A stretch of 64,000 nucleotides of DNA from positions 6,367,822 to 6,431,821 of the forward strand of contig CP099842.1 of NCBI GenBank assembly GCA_030062745.1, in the 5' to 3' direction. The position numbers were made by a program, and so were the translations under genes. How positions within the stretch are numbered: the stretch's first letter is position 1; every line of letters begins with the position of its first letter. Shown piece by piece: positions 1-12,150 of the stretch. Origin of the DNA: Capitulum mitella. Taxonomy: Eukaryota > Arthropoda > Thecostraca > Pollicipedomorpha > Pollicipedidae. Under the pieces are notes generated by a model, which was not told the DNA's origin, ran no database searches, and was given only the letters and a program-made list of their open reading frames with translations.

Positions 1-500
1 AGCATCAGGCGTATGTGGGTAATGCATTATCAGACCAATGTCTTGTAAATACAGTGAAGCATAATACTGCCGAGCAACAGAAAACAAACTACATAAATGA
101 CCAAACTGAGCAGAAGTTTAGATTAATTATGCCAAATCAGACGACGGAATTACGACAGATCAGGGTGCATCATTTCAGCTGTATTTGTAATGATGTCTTC
201 TGCATTTTGCTAAAAAGATAAGTGATGACAGTGCACGTTGCATCATCGGCAATGCACAACGTATGGTCGGTCCACAGCACGTCTGCACACAAATGCAAAC
301 ACTGCACGAAATTCGACCGCTGGGCTTTGCATCAGTCGCAAATACTCGATTTGGCGATGGCTAGTAGTGAAAGCAACCAGCGCCTAACAGCGTGCCGACC
401 GCACAGTCATATGGAACCCATGTGACGATCACAGGCCCATCTAACAGCAGATCCGCGCGAGAAAGGGTTGATCGCAGCCAGCACTGCAGACCCCACTCAC

Positions 501-603
501 GGCATTGGCATTGCCTCCCAACTGCATGTTCCGCAGCTGCAGCCATGTCCAGTTGGTGTCCAGCTGTGTCGATCTGACGAATGTCACGTGCACACCCAGA
601 CCC
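501..603 (-). CDS. ArfGAP2/3-type protein, coding exon 3 (second half of ArfGAP domain)
   Basis: Minus-strand exon from 603 down to 501. It follows a CTGCAG acceptor and ends at a GTGAGT donor. It completes the arginine codon split across intron 2, then encodes [18 protein letters not shown] and, after [16 protein letters not shown], the second half of the Arf GTPase-activating domain in ARFGAP2/ARFGAP3 proteins. Family knowledge: these proteins act on Arf1 at the Golgi and on COPI vesicles, and the arginine closing CIDCSxVHR is the catalytic finger. Most family members have SLGVH where this one has GLGVH. The exon ends in phase 0. No later exon (the FFRQHG part) is visible in 1-500, so the gene continues past the left edge. 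Confidence 0.95.
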
Positions 604-1366
604 CTGCAGCAGAACCGAGCAGATGTCCACACACCTGTCCTGTGCACCATGACGTGCACAGTCCTGCAGCTGAATTGGACAGACACCTGTCCAGCTGTCC
701 TGTACATATGTATTGCATCTCAAATCCATCCATTCAATGAGTCTTAGTATCGTGCACTAACTGGCAGATGGAGCAAACACATACCTATACACAGCTCTTG
801 CATGTCATAAGGTGCATTTTCTTGCAGCAGAGCCGGACAAACATCTATATACATCTACGCCGTTTGTTCAAAACTTCCCAGGAGGCAGATGCAAGTTGTA
901 TGTAGTCCAACTACCTAGCACGTTCATCAAGCATTGGTTCTATTTCAGTTACTGAGACATTATCGACGCCGTCCCATTGCAAGGTCATCCTGCATCACAA
1001 CCTTTGACGCTGGTTGTCTAGCAGGACGGCGAAATGTCGTTATTACCTGAACCCGAACTGGGAACCTTTCCGTCATACGGCGCCCATGACGTCCGTTCCA
1101 AAGGGTAGTTACTAGAGGAAAACTCAGTATTTCCCAGCACTTATCTTAACAGCCACTGCCATATTCCAGCTTTACTTAATAAACGTATACTTTGTAGAGC
1201 ATCCATTTCCCACTGACAAATTTTCAGATGCTACCTGAAAATGAGTGCTTCTAACAGATTCAAATCTTGAACTGCTATCCTTAATTCAGCCACGCACAAA
1301 TGGAAGCAGTGCACTTTTCTCATTCATCCTCAGCTTAGTGCCATGTTGCCAATGGCATTAACATAC
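604..1366 (-). other. Intron 2 of the ArfGAP gene
   Basis: A 763-bp intron bounded by GTATGT and CTGCAG on the minus strand, separating the zinc-finger exon from the next ArfGAP exon. No repeat or second gene is visible in it. Confidence 0.9.
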
Positions 1367-1455
1367 CTGTGGACTGCAGAACAGTCAATGCAGAGGAAGA
1401 CACCATATGTTACACTAGCCCAGGTTGGGTTCTTGGCACTGCAGTCAAAACAGAC
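1367..1455 (-). CDS. ArfGAP2/3-type protein, coding exon 2 (zinc finger)
   Basis: This 89-bp minus-strand exon lies between a TTTCCAG acceptor (1456-1457) and a GTATGT donor (1366-1365). It encodes [20 protein letters not shown] followed by [10 protein letters not shown]. The four cysteines of the CxxCx(16)CxxC zinc finger and the catalytic arginine that follows are all present, and the invariant tryptophan is kept. It begins in phase 0, exactly where exon 1 ends, and finishes two bases into the arginine codon completed by exon 3. Sequence and splice sites look fully functional. The ArfGAP2/3 assignment rests on the combination of this finger with the exon 1 and exon 3 sequences. Confidence 0.96.
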
Positions 1456-4400
1456 CTGGAAATCATTGAAGATGACTTGAAAAATATGCCTAGCAACACG
1501 AAATATTGTTAAAGAGCAAAGACAAAATTATAGTCAACCCCTCACCATGTGCATAAATAGAAGATACATAGAATGGTACATATATACATATGTATATATA
1601 CATAATAAAACGAGTACAGCCAAGGGCATCACCTGCCTCTTAAATCATAACAGCATGCAAAGGACCATTCTACATGAAATATTGTGGAAATTGTTCCAGT
1701 GCTGTATAACTCTACAGCTCAGCTGTTTGTACAACTGGTTTACACAGAGAAGACTTCTGGGGATAAGAGAATTCAATGACAGCAAAAACAGCTTTTCCAG
1801 TTCACTGTTCACAGGACTTTTGTCCAATTTCTCATTTATGAGGTCCATTCTCAGCACTGCATCGACAACAACCTTCACTCTTAATTTTCTAACCCTTGCT
1901 AAGCCAGCAGCTTTGCACAGACCAATACATAGGCATCATCACCCCACAGTCTGGATCATTCTGAGCATCATGGTGAGCAACTACATTACAAGATGTCTGA
2001 TCATGTCAGCTTCCACCACAAAAATTCATAATTTATTTTGAATGAATCAGCAACAGTCTTTCTGCTCAATCACATGCATTCTACCAGCTTTTCTCATCTT
2101 ATAGCACCTTTTTAACACAGAGCAATTTAATGAGACAATGGTAGTTGGAATGTGGATCACAAGGAAGAATGTACCACACTTTTTACCTCATGATTTGCTT
2201 GGGTGATGTTGTGGCTCAGAGCAAATGACAAGCAAAGCTTGATGCACACATTCTAATCTTAACAAATGAAAATTCACAGCCTGCAGTGATACATGCAATA
2301 GTCTGTGACACCTATCTCCGGAGTAACTGTTTATTCACAATGTCAAATGAGTGCTTTCTCTTCTATATGCTTCCCCTGTCCCAAAAATTCATTTTTTCAC
2401 CATCAGTACAGTGCAATGACAAAATAGCGATGTCCCAAGACACTTTACTGTGTGTTTAGTAATCTTTTCATATGTGTCATCAGTGGATGTAACACATGTT
2501 TGGGACAAAAGGAGCAAACAACATTTTGGAGCCCTGTCTTTCAGTGCATCACCACTGGGATCCTCTTAAATCTTCCCAAATTAGGGTGCCTCTTGCTACC
2601 AGTGCCCCAGCCCCATCCCTTGTGGCACCATCACTGTTGTGCATACTGTTAGTCTTGAAGCTGGCAGCACTGTCACTCCTGCATGTGGCAGACGGTTCCT
2701 TGATCAACCTGTTATATAATTAAATATTCCATGATTTATACAAGCATTTGGAAGGATGCCAGAAACTGACCTAAAAATGCCAGAATCCAGTAAGCTTTAA
2801 AAAAGTGGAGAAGGTTAGGAATAAGCAATTTTGGTGAGTTTATGAAAAACACAAGACTTCAGTACAACCATGAAGTGACCACTAAAAATAGTGAGAGATG
2901 AGCAAAATTTGACCAGCTGATAACTGGAGTCCACTGTTTGATAATTAGCATTCATTATCAGGCTGGTTATTGGGGCTTAGGGGCGCACTGACTGCAGGGT
3001 CATTCGGCGCCCATAACTTCTTTAAGTAGCTCCATTAAAAAGAGTCACGACGATTAATAAAATCCGACGGCGTAATATAGCGCAATTATGTCAAGACAAA
3101 AAAGTTGCCTACAACAGCATACACAAAATAAATTTACATTACAATACAATAAATTTACATTACAAAATACATTCATTATCAGTTGTGTTCAGAAACATCT
3201 GACAGTGGGATTAGAAAAATGTTTTACCAAATACATATTGTTTTGGCAAAGTCCATCACCACATTCTCAACTGGTTTCAAAACACATGAAACAAAACAAG
3301 AATGTTCACAGGATCATCTATTTCAAAAGCCCTGTCACACTTTTAATCACATGCTAGTGAGCACAGGTGTGTTTATTGTACCAATTTTTTCAATCTCCTT
3401 CTTTTTCAAGCTTCAGCATTTATGCTTCTACCTCACATAAGGCCTTGGTTCATACCAGTTCCAACTCTTCACATTTCTGAAATGAGTCTACAGCCTGGGA
3501 AAATGAACTGGACTGATTTGGAGCATGAACTGAACCAATCTGGAGCCCTGCCAAACTGAAGACTTGTATTTTTCAAACAGCTGCTCTGTTACAGTGGTTC
3601 AGAGGGTGCTTCAAAAAGCTAACTGTGTGGCCACTCCACTCACATGCACTACCATCTACTGCTTTGTGGTGCGGTTCAGGGACAGTGGTAACATGGTGGA
3701 CAGAACACAACCTGGCTGCCTGTCCGGTGCTCTGACTGACGACATTGAGAAGATGCAAGATAACATTCTTCAGAACCCCCAGAAGTCCTTCCACTGTCAG
3801 TCAGCAGGACTAAATGCATCAGTTTCATTCATGGGGATATTTTCCATAAGTGGCTGCAAGGTCTTGCCTACAAGGTCCAGCTTGTCCAGCATATTGAGCC
3901 TCATGATGACAAAACAGGTGGAACTGTCCCAAGAATTTCTTAGAGCATTTGGGGAGCATCAACAACAAAAATGCTTATCATGTCTGCTGAAACCCACTTC
4001 CACATTGGGGACTTTGAGAACAACAAGCAAACCTGCCACATTTGGGCAACAGGAAACTGGCAGTTGTAAGCATACAGAGAGTAACAGTAGTCCTGTTTCC
4101 ATGACAGGATTGGATTACAAGTCAGATTGCCTTCTGGAGGGAAATAAGGATTTCAAGTGGGATTTCCAAGTCCATATGCAGCAAATCCAGATTACATTCA
4201 AGATGTGTGACACTTCCCTTTAAAACTGGTGTTGTGCAAGACTTCAGAATGTTGTAGCCAATGTATCATTTTTTTCAACAGGCTGCCAACACACAAGAAA
4301 TTGATTTTGGCACTAGCTCCCCTTTGCAGGACACCACGAGAAATGTGATGCATAATGCAGCTATCAGCTTCCAATTCACAGGTAACCCTGATTTCCTAAT

Positions 4401-5917
4401 AAATTTTTTTTTTCAATCTGGATCTGCAAATCCAATCCAGTTTGCTAAACGGGTGTTTGCATGACCTCTGAAATCAGGATCTGAGGGGAAATCCAGATTC
4501 TCTGGTGCTTAGGAAATGGGGCTAGTGTGGTGAGAAGACACATCAACAGAGTGTAGCAGTATGGCAGGATGGGACACAACTGCATAATCGGGCCATACTT
4601 CATTAATAATGATGGCATAACAGCTGCAATGGTAAACATGGAGAAGTGCCATAAGCCAAACCAACTCTGATTGGCCTGCGGTTCAAAGAACGGGACGCGA
4701 ACAGCAAAGAGAAATATGGTTTCAGCAAGATGGAGTGACCTACCACCAGTGTTAGAAAAACTGTTGTTTTCTGGTGTCAAGGGGCACCAAAAAGTTTATA
4801 CTCCAAGAAAAACTTTGTACTCCAAAATGGTCATTTTCCCCTCCCCCACAGGACATGGGTATTCCACTCAATCAGAGTATGAAGTTGCTCAGCATCCCTC
4901 TCCAGTTGATGATTTACCATTTAAACCCAGCCACTGAAGTACACTCCAAACCCATGGCCAACCACCTTCCACCCCCCTGGTCACAACTCTGCTGACCTAC
5001 TATGTAGACCCAGGAAACAGGTTTGTCTCTCTCCCCAAATCCAGCTGCCAGATCCGCCCCTGTTGGCGACATATTCTTGCAAAGCACCTAGTTAGTCCAT
5101 GTTTCTCACATAAATGGATGACATTTCATACTCCAAAACAGAATTTGTACTCTGGCACCAGGAAGAAAAAACAGGTTTCCAACACTGATTGCCACACCAA
5201 CAGGCATGCTAAGGGAGATTTCTGGTGAGTGTTTTATCTCTGAGAATGGAGACATTGAGTGCCCTACAGGGTCATCAGATCTGACTGCCCCTTACTTCTT
5301 TCTCTGAAGTTATCTGAAGGAAATGGCTTATGCTCATAAGTCACAAACATGGGAGGATTTAAAACAAAAAAACTCTGGATGAAACTGACAATACTGGCTC
5401 TGCTAAACTGGCTTTTACTTGGGAGTGCATTCTCATGAGCATATTTGTGTGTCACTCACAGCATGCAATATATGAGTGACCTTCCATTTCATACATGAGA
5501 ATATAAACTACATGTTCCATGTTCAATCTAAGTGGTTGTTAGTTTTTAGTTAGTTAGCTAGCATCTACGTTTGTTACCATTTTTTTGCTTAACTCAGGGT
5601 CACAGAAACATTGCAAGGTAAAAAAGGAAGTGTAATGGGACATTTGAAACACCCTGTAACATTAACAATACCTTAATTACCTGAGATGGCACTTTTCAAG
5701 GAAGTTTAATGAACAGAACCACATGTTAATGTGCTAATGCTGCCTAACAGTGACAAAACAGGTCCAATCAGTTATGCATTAATGATGATGTGTCTCAGCA
5801 AACAAGAAGAGCACTGCTATGGTGTGAGGTGAAAATTCAATTTCCAGGAAAAGTGATGTGGGAAGATTTGCATTCACGCTATACAGTAAGTGCAATACAT
5901 GTGGACATTGTACTTAC
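1456..5917 (-). other. Intron 1 of the ArfGAP gene
   Basis: A 4.46-kb intron, bounded by GTAAGT (5917) and TTTCCAG (1456). Its middle, about 3540-5510, is an antisense DNA-transposon relic. The remaining sequence (about 1460-3530) is AT-rich with no recognisable gene. A 164-codon open frame at 1547-2041 has no family similarity and biased composition, so it is not called. Confidence 0.9.
3540..5510 (+). mobile_element. Decayed IS630/Tc1-like DNA transposon (DUF4817 HTH plus DDE_3 type)
   Basis: The plus strand carries scattered, frame-shifted pieces of one transposase. From 3564 there is a helix-turn-helix region with VVRFRDSGNMVDRTQPG and LTDDIEKMQDNILQNPQKS. Near 3985-4055 comes HFHIGDFEN and QTCHIWATG, matching the first-catalytic-residue block, but with Ala where Asp is expected before it. 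Near 4570-4660 is IGPYFINNDGITAAMVN, near 4720 the second block WFQQDGVTYH, and near 5275-5390 the third block SDLTAPYFFL, SYLKEMAYAHKSQTWEDLKQ. Blocks and order match arthropod IS630-like elements with a DUF4817 N-terminus. About 450 bp between blocks two and three look inserted. Many stops make it non-functional. Termini were not identified; it sits antisense in ArfGAP intron 1. Confidence 0.8.
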
Positions 5918-5992
5918 TTTGTTCACTGGAACGGCCCGTAATCTCTTGAAGATCGCCATAATATCCGATTTATGTGGTATTTCGTCCGCCAT
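5918..5992 (-). CDS. ArfGAP2/3-type protein, coding exon 1 (start codon)
   Basis: Twenty-five codons on the minus strand from ATG at 5992 to a GTAAGT donor at 5917-5912. The peptide starts MADEIPHKSDIMAIF and ends KRLRAVPVNK, the N-terminal helix that precedes the zinc finger in ARFGAP2/3 and their insect orthologues. The start has G at +4 (CGCTATGG). The reading frame is open further upstream to 6187, but that part (MVLATSAPGG...) has no family similarity and is best read as 5' UTR. Intron 1 runs from 5917 to 1456 (about 4.46 kb). Family role: promotes GTP hydrolysis on Arf1, driving COPI coat dynamics at the Golgi; expected to be a single-copy housekeeping gene. Confidence 0.95.
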
Positions 5993-6250
5993 AGCGATAT
6001 GCTTAGGAATGAAACCAAAACCGCAGGACTTATTCCTAAGCTGGCACCTAAGCAATCCCACAGCTGCGCGCAGACGTTCTGATTGACCGAAACACACGAG
6101 TAATATAGCAGCCGCGTCACGACTGGTTCGCGACTGATTCGTCTTAGTCTTCCTCCGTCCGCCAGGAGCGCTAGTAGCCAAAACCAAGGGAGCATCACAG
6201 TGTAGGTAGTTAAGAACGGAGAAGGTTTATCATTGATAATATGCATTAAA
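5993..6250 (-). promoter_or_regulatory. Probable 5' UTR and core promoter of the ArfGAP gene
   Basis: This stretch immediately precedes the ArfGAP start codon. It is richer in CpG than its surroundings, and on the minus strand has TCAGT near 6137, which matches the arthropod initiator consensus. No TATA box is obvious. The exact transcription start is inferred, not seen. Confidence 0.4.
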
Positions 6251-7789
6251 TCTAAGCTATCCAGCCAGTGTTATATGAAATATTGTAAATGTGTGATGGA
6301 TAAGTGGTTGAAAGTGGTAGATTATGGACAGGAAGGTGGTCAGGTGGATTAAAAGGGCCACAAAAATGGCTAAAGGTTTATGGCGAATCTGGTCCTCTGC
6401 TTTGACTTCCCAGTTCATTGGTTTGTTGGCTGCTTGCGTCTTTAAAGCTTCCTTGTGATAATGTTCTCGTGGCGTTTCTCGCTCTCAGCGAGGTTGTTAC
6501 ATGAAACATGGTAACCTTTACTGCGATTCCACGAAAAGTACGCATTCAAAACACGGCGAAAAAGAAGTCACTTGACTAGAAGCGCCGGATCCTTTTATTG
6601 GTTGCGAACCTACTGGCCAAAATGAGAACCTCATTATTTTTCCACGAGCGCCGGTTGGCATTGCTGCCAAATAGATAGTAGTGAATCTGTATACTAGAAT
6701 CCGGCTTTTGAGTCACTGGGTGAATGAAATAATCTAGTAGTAATTTCAGTATAAGACTTACTACCAGTGTAGACCAAAGTCGTACGGGGGCTTTCAAGAA
6801 CCGCGACACCTGTACATGAACCACAGCAATATTGCATTTGTTGCTTGACGGAGCATTGCCGAATGAGGTGCGTGCGTTGGGTGAGTGTTTGCGTGCAAGG
6901 CTACGTCTCTAGCGTATTGTGATCAGTCAGTGTACATTACTAGACAATACTACAGTATCCTGTACAATACTCGACTGTGACGTCTGCTGGCAGTAATGTG
7001 TCATGTGCTTGCAAGCGGAATTGGTCCAAAGTATCCTGTGTTGCGGTCCCTGCGCGTCCACCGTCACCGTCACCGCGTGGTGGGGAGAAGAGATGCGTCG
7101 CGCGAGGGGAAGTTGTAAGATGTATGTGCAAAAGGCAAGCCATTTTTTTTGTTGGTTTTGGTTTGTGGTCTGGAGCAATTGATTTGTTTAAAGGTAAGGT
7201 GACACTGGATGCATGTCTGTATGTATGTCTTTGGTTGGTTCACACCAACAGGGTGGCCCTGATGCCTAGCATCATGGAGATAAAAAATCAAGTTAGTCAA
7301 GCACACACAGTACATACAATCACACTGAAATTTACTAAAGTGGTTCAGTTAATGACTCACAAAATATGTCTTAAAAGTGGGAGCAAGCCTTTTGGGCAGA
7401 AGTCATGTCTGATGGCTTCAAATAGTACAGCACTGACAGCATAGACATGCACTTTCCCATATTTGTATGAGAACCCAGCACAGGCAGCTGGTGGCCTTGT
7501 TTTGCACTAAATTTGTGCAGTGAACATTGGGTATGAAATCATCTGGAAAGGCCTCAGGCTCACCACCCTGTAGCACTTTACATGTCATGTGAAGTTTATG
7601 GCATTTGAACAACCCATCAGATGATGTCCAGCCAAGCCTTTGGCTCAGGTCTTTTGAACTGGTCATAAATACACAGGTGATCTGAAAGAATTCTAGGACT
7701 ACAGGCCATCAGTAGGAACATTGTGAATACTAGGGTATATTCTGTATATATTGTGGGATATATTATAATACTGGGGTATATTCTATATA
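6251..7789. other. Intergenic sequence without a supported gene
   Basis: No conserved domain, transposon end or RNA gene is visible. A CpG-richer patch lies at about 6980-7110. A 155-codon frame at 6977-7444 has low-information composition and is not supported. Confidence 0.5.
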
Positions 7790-9471
7790 TTCTAGGTGTA
7801 AGCCTTCCACTTCTTTTAACTCCAGAAATCCACATAGTCTTTAGGCCATATGGGTATCAAAAGATGTGCAGTTGAAAAATGTGCCCATTGCAGGCATGTA
7901 GTGTCCTACCATCATCACCACTTCCTCAAAAAATTTTCTTGAAGTGATTCAGCCACCTAATGCCTCAACAATTAGTATGAGTTTGAAGCATGGAGGATCT
8001 TCCAGAGACACAGCATTGAGGTTGAACAAATATGCCATGAAAAGTGACATCACTGAAACACCTGTCAAAGCTTTGCCATCTTGAAACTCAAAATATACTG
8101 AAATGGTGTTGGAGCAGGGCAGGGATGTGGACTGGGATTGAACAAGGACAGACATCAGTGCCTGAGAGGAAACAGGGACAGACAGGGAAAACTGGGACAG
8201 CACAGAGAACCTGGGTGAGTTTAGGAGAGAGATGAGGACTAACAGAATGGACATGGAAAAGTGTGAGGATGGAATGGTGAAAAGAGAGTGGGCTTAGAAA
8301 GAGATATGCAAGTAAATGGGGGCATGACAGGGACAAGCAAGGGAGATGGGGCTTTCAGTTGGTGTTTGAATGAGCCAGATCATGCATTTGGTTTGGATAG
8401 AAACAGGGTCAGCAGGGTGGTAAAGACCCCCAGTCCATGGAAGGTGATAAAATACCAAAATCCCCCAGTCAGTGCCAGGATGACGATGTTGCCCAATATC
8501 CCATCACTGTGCCAGTCCCATTTCAGACTGTGTTTTCTTCTGTTCTGTGATCCTTGTTCCAGCCCTTTCTGCCTCTCCCCCTCCCAATCCCATCCCAGTC
8601 TGCTCCTTGTCCCTGTCCTGTGACAGTCCCTCTTCCTCAGATCTACTTCATATTGTTCCTCTGCTGGGTGGGACCAGGAGGGGGAGAGACAGAAATGGAG
8701 AACAAGGATCATGGGATAGAATCAAATAGGGACTGAAATGGGACTGGTGCATTGATGAGATGGGGGATGGGATCATTTCCTGGCATTGACTAGCATATTT
8801 CATCACTTTCCACAGACCGGGGGTCTTCAACACTCCAGCCCTGTTTCTCTCCAGAATGATTTGGCTCATTCAAACACAGATTGATAGCCCCATCCCCCTT
8901 ACTTGCCCCTGTCTCATGCCCATTCCCTTGCTTGTCTTTGTCTAAGCCCAATGGTCTTCCTTTTCACCATTCTGTCCTAATACCCTCCCATGCCTGTTTC
9001 ATTAGTCCTTGTCTCTCTCCTAACCTCATCTTGGTCCTCAATATCTCTGCTGCCCCAGTTTCCTTGTCTATTCCTGTTCCCTCCCAGGCATTCATGTCTG
9101 TCCTTGTTTAGCCCCAGTCCACATCCCTATCACGTTCCTGTACCATCTGGGCTTATTTCGAGTTTGGAGGCGGCCACGTTTTGATTGACCTTTCAGTGAT
9201 GTCATATGCCACGGCACGTTTGTCAGCCGTCAGCGCTTAAGTTGGCGTTGATCTGTCTCACGAAGATGCTCCGTGCTTCGAACTAGTGCTAGTTGTTGAG
9301 GCAGTGGGTGGCTGATTCACTTCAAGAGGTTATTTTGAGGAAATGGTTGTGGTAAGGCACTAAATGCCTGCGATTGGCCTGTTTTTGAATTGCGCATCTT
9401 TTGCTACCCATATGGCTTGGTAACTATGTGGATTTCTGGAGTTATGAGAAGTGAGAGGCCTGCATCTAGAA
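7790..9471. repeat. Large imperfect inverted repeat (about 815-bp arms, about 50-bp spacer)
   Basis: The left arm (7790 to about 8605) is found reversed and complemented in the right arm (about 8655 to 9471). Pairing runs from the outer ends (AACTCCAGAAATCCACATAG on the left; its complement at 9424-9443) to the centre, where GATCCTTGTT at 8541 meets AACAAGGATC at 8701. Identity by eye is about 75-80% with small indels. Outside 7790 and 9471 the match stops. Both arms carry the same coding-like segment reading outward: left arm on minus (around 8100-7953) ...SLEDPPCFKLILIVEALGG then stop; right arm on plus (around 9145-9315) ...LSHEDAPCFELVLVVEAVGG then stop. The right copy has an in-frame stop upstream. 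I do not recognise that protein. The structure could be a foldback element or two oppositely inserted copies of one element. Confidence 0.85.
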
Positions 9472-10850
9472 TACCAAAACTTGTATGGCAGGAACCACAC
9501 AGGTGATTCCTTTCCATGTGACACAATAGGCCCAATGCTTAAAATTTCCTGACAGTGGGGTGGCAGCTACACCATATGTGTCCTGTGTGCTGCTATGCTC
9601 ATCAGGGGTGCCATTTTGTGTAAATGATTGGGGGTGCAGAGGCCTAGCCAAGGACCTGAGAACCTAACCTCCCCCAAAATGTCAGTTTATCAAGAGATTT
9701 GGACCACTATTTTGATTGATGACAATTTCTATTTTTACCATTTGGTTATCATTTGCCAAATAACAAACTCGGTTCCCCTTGTTAAACCTAGCGGAATATA
9801 TGGGGGCACCCCAGACACCCATCCTATTCATCACAACTTTTCTATTTCAGTTCAAGCTTCAGAACATGTGTTGTCCAATGTTCTCATTAAGTCTGGCAAT
9901 TGGGAAGTGTGATCATGTCATGGATACACATCTTAAGTGTAACCTTGGGATGTAATTCATTATGACAGAAGTCTATAGAGTGCTCATCTGAAAGGTGGCT
10001 GAGCGATGGACATTATTGGATCATTCACCTGCACAGCGAAAGGGGGGTTGCCCAGCCCCCCTCTCTGAGGCCCGCATTTTTGTGAAATTCATTGCGCATC
10101 GTCTTCCCAGCAGGCCGTTTTCATATGATTTCGGTTCGCACTGAGCTCTTGCCCCCCGCCCCGAAGAAAAATTCGGCTGCACCTCTGATAGTCACAGGTC
10201 AGGGATTGTGTAGACCATGGATCTTAGGTCGATGTAAATGTTAATTGTACGAGAATGATCATGATATCGGCAAATGACACGACATATTGGCAGGTGCCCC
10301 TTGGATCTCTGGAACCTCAGCTGCCACTCACTCGCTGCTGAGGTTTTGGGAGACTGCATTCAGCCTTCCAGGGATGTAACTGCTTGGTCTACAAACCAGG
10401 AGTGGATGCAAGAACAGTTGAGAATATAGGTGGTGAGGTGGACTCCCCCAGGAACACCAGGGCCCAGATGGCCATGCTGCCTGTACTTGGTTTATCTCCC
10501 TCGGGTGACGTTATAATTGACTCACCACCTTTGGATGACATCTTGGCGTGCCCCGGCCGTTTCCTGGCCGGTGTCGGCCGATAACCGGGCGGCGACGCTG
10601 AAAAGTATCCCCCTTTTTGGGGGAAAAGTCGTGCCCTCGCCGGGCTCGCATCTGCTCATTGGTTTACCACTTGTCACTTGCTAGGAAGTGATACCTCAGG
10701 TGACTTGGCTGCGGGCTGTTATGCCTGTGTCGTCTGTCGTGGAATAAACAGTAGTTTGCGGGAGTCACCATAGTCCGCATAACCTGCAAAACGCACTCCG
10801 GATACCAGCATACTTGCTTCACATTCGAGGGCATCTTTTGGGTTTTGCCA
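9472..10850. other. Intergenic sequence, no gene seen
   Basis: No conserved reading frame or repeat boundary is recognised. A short GC-rich stretch with hairpins lies at 10550-10650 (for example CCCCC-TTTTT-GGGGG near 10610). Confidence 0.45.
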
Positions 10851-10899
10851 GGGGGATTTTTCCAGGGTCACCAACGCGATGTTGTGGGGGCTCCAGAAT

Positions 10900-12150
10900 T
10901 ACACTGAAAGGACGCCAAAAACGCACCAAAAAGACGCCAAACTCGATGTTATTAACGCTTCAGTCACGCGAGGTGTTCAGTTGTGATGCGCAGTTTCTAG
11001 ACGACTCACGAGGGCGTTTTGACTTGCACGCTCGTGAAAGCGGGATGCCCATGTTACATATGGGCATTGTTACATTATGGAGATGCTGTATTGTGGCCGC
11101 GTCCTCGATGCAACAGGGGGGCTTTTTTGAGACAGCGGAGTCAACGTCGCATCAAAGAGCACACGATGTGACATTTTCACGTAGGGCGCCTTTGTATCCA
11201 CGGCCAAAATTCGTCGATGAAAAATTATACCAAGCACCAATTTCAGCGTAAGGTCTAGCTTAGATTCTCTGTGTCACAAAAGAGCCATTCGAACAAAAGG
11301 GCGTCTATGCCTGAAACGTTCATAGCACTCCGATGCTACCAGGGCGTTATTTCAAACAATCAGGTATCATGGTCCTTCACTATGATGCCTCTGTGTCTTA
11401 GGGACGTCTTTTCAATAACAGGGCTCCCGTGCTCCGTCACAGGAGCGCTTTATTGGCACCACAGCAGCACCTGAATGGCAGGCCACCAATACTCCATGAT
11501 CTGGGCGCCTGCTTGATGTCAAGGGATGCCTGTTGAACAGCAGTGCGCCCAGACTCGACCATAGAGACACCTCCTTTGTGTCGCACGGGTGCTGTTTGAT
11601 CGACAGGTTGACCATGAACTGTCGCAGGGACGCCCGCTGGATGTCACCTGGACCTTTGGAATGGAAGGTGCCCAGTCTCCATCACAGGAGCGTCTCTGTG
11701 GTGTCACTGGGCACCCTCTGAACGGCGAAACACCACTCCATCGCAGGGACTTGCCCTTGGTGTCAAGAGCGACTTTTGAGTGACACGGCGCCCATACTCC
11801 ATCACAGAGGCGCTTCCTTGGTGTCACAGGTCCGCTTCCTGACCAACAGGGCACCCGTAGACCGTCGCTGGGGTGCCTGCTTGGTGTCACAGGGGCGTCT
11901 TCGGACTACAGGGTACCCGTAATCTAAGACAGAGGTGCCTCCTTGCCACAGGAGTGTCTTTTTTAATGACAGCGCAACCATACTCTTCGAATGGGCGGCT
12001 CCTTAATATCTCAGGGGTGGCTGCTTAGTCTCACAGGGGTGCCTTTTGTTCGCCAGATTGACCATAAGCCGTCCCAGAGATGTTACTTTGGTGTCACGTA
12101 GGTGCATTTTAAATATCGGGATGCCCATACTGCGTCGCTGTCTTCGGGCC
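10900..12150. repeat. Degenerate tandem satellite, period about 60-64 bp
   Basis: A unit of about 62 bp recurs head to tail, most clearly between 11270 and 12150 (about 14 copies) and weakly from about 10900. Each unit contains a version of GGTGTCACAGGGGCG, then GAACGACAGGGCGCCCATA and CTCCATCACAGAGGCG. Clear starts of the motif are near 11759, 11820 and 11884. Copies differ strongly from one another, so the array is old. Open frames crossing it (such as 11890-11519 on minus, with a repeating VTPxxRxCDG pattern) are by-products of the repeat. Confidence 0.8.

Noticed and set aside
11519..11890. 123-codon minus-strand frame
   Set aside because: It is a translation of the 62-bp satellite and repeats every 20-21 residues.
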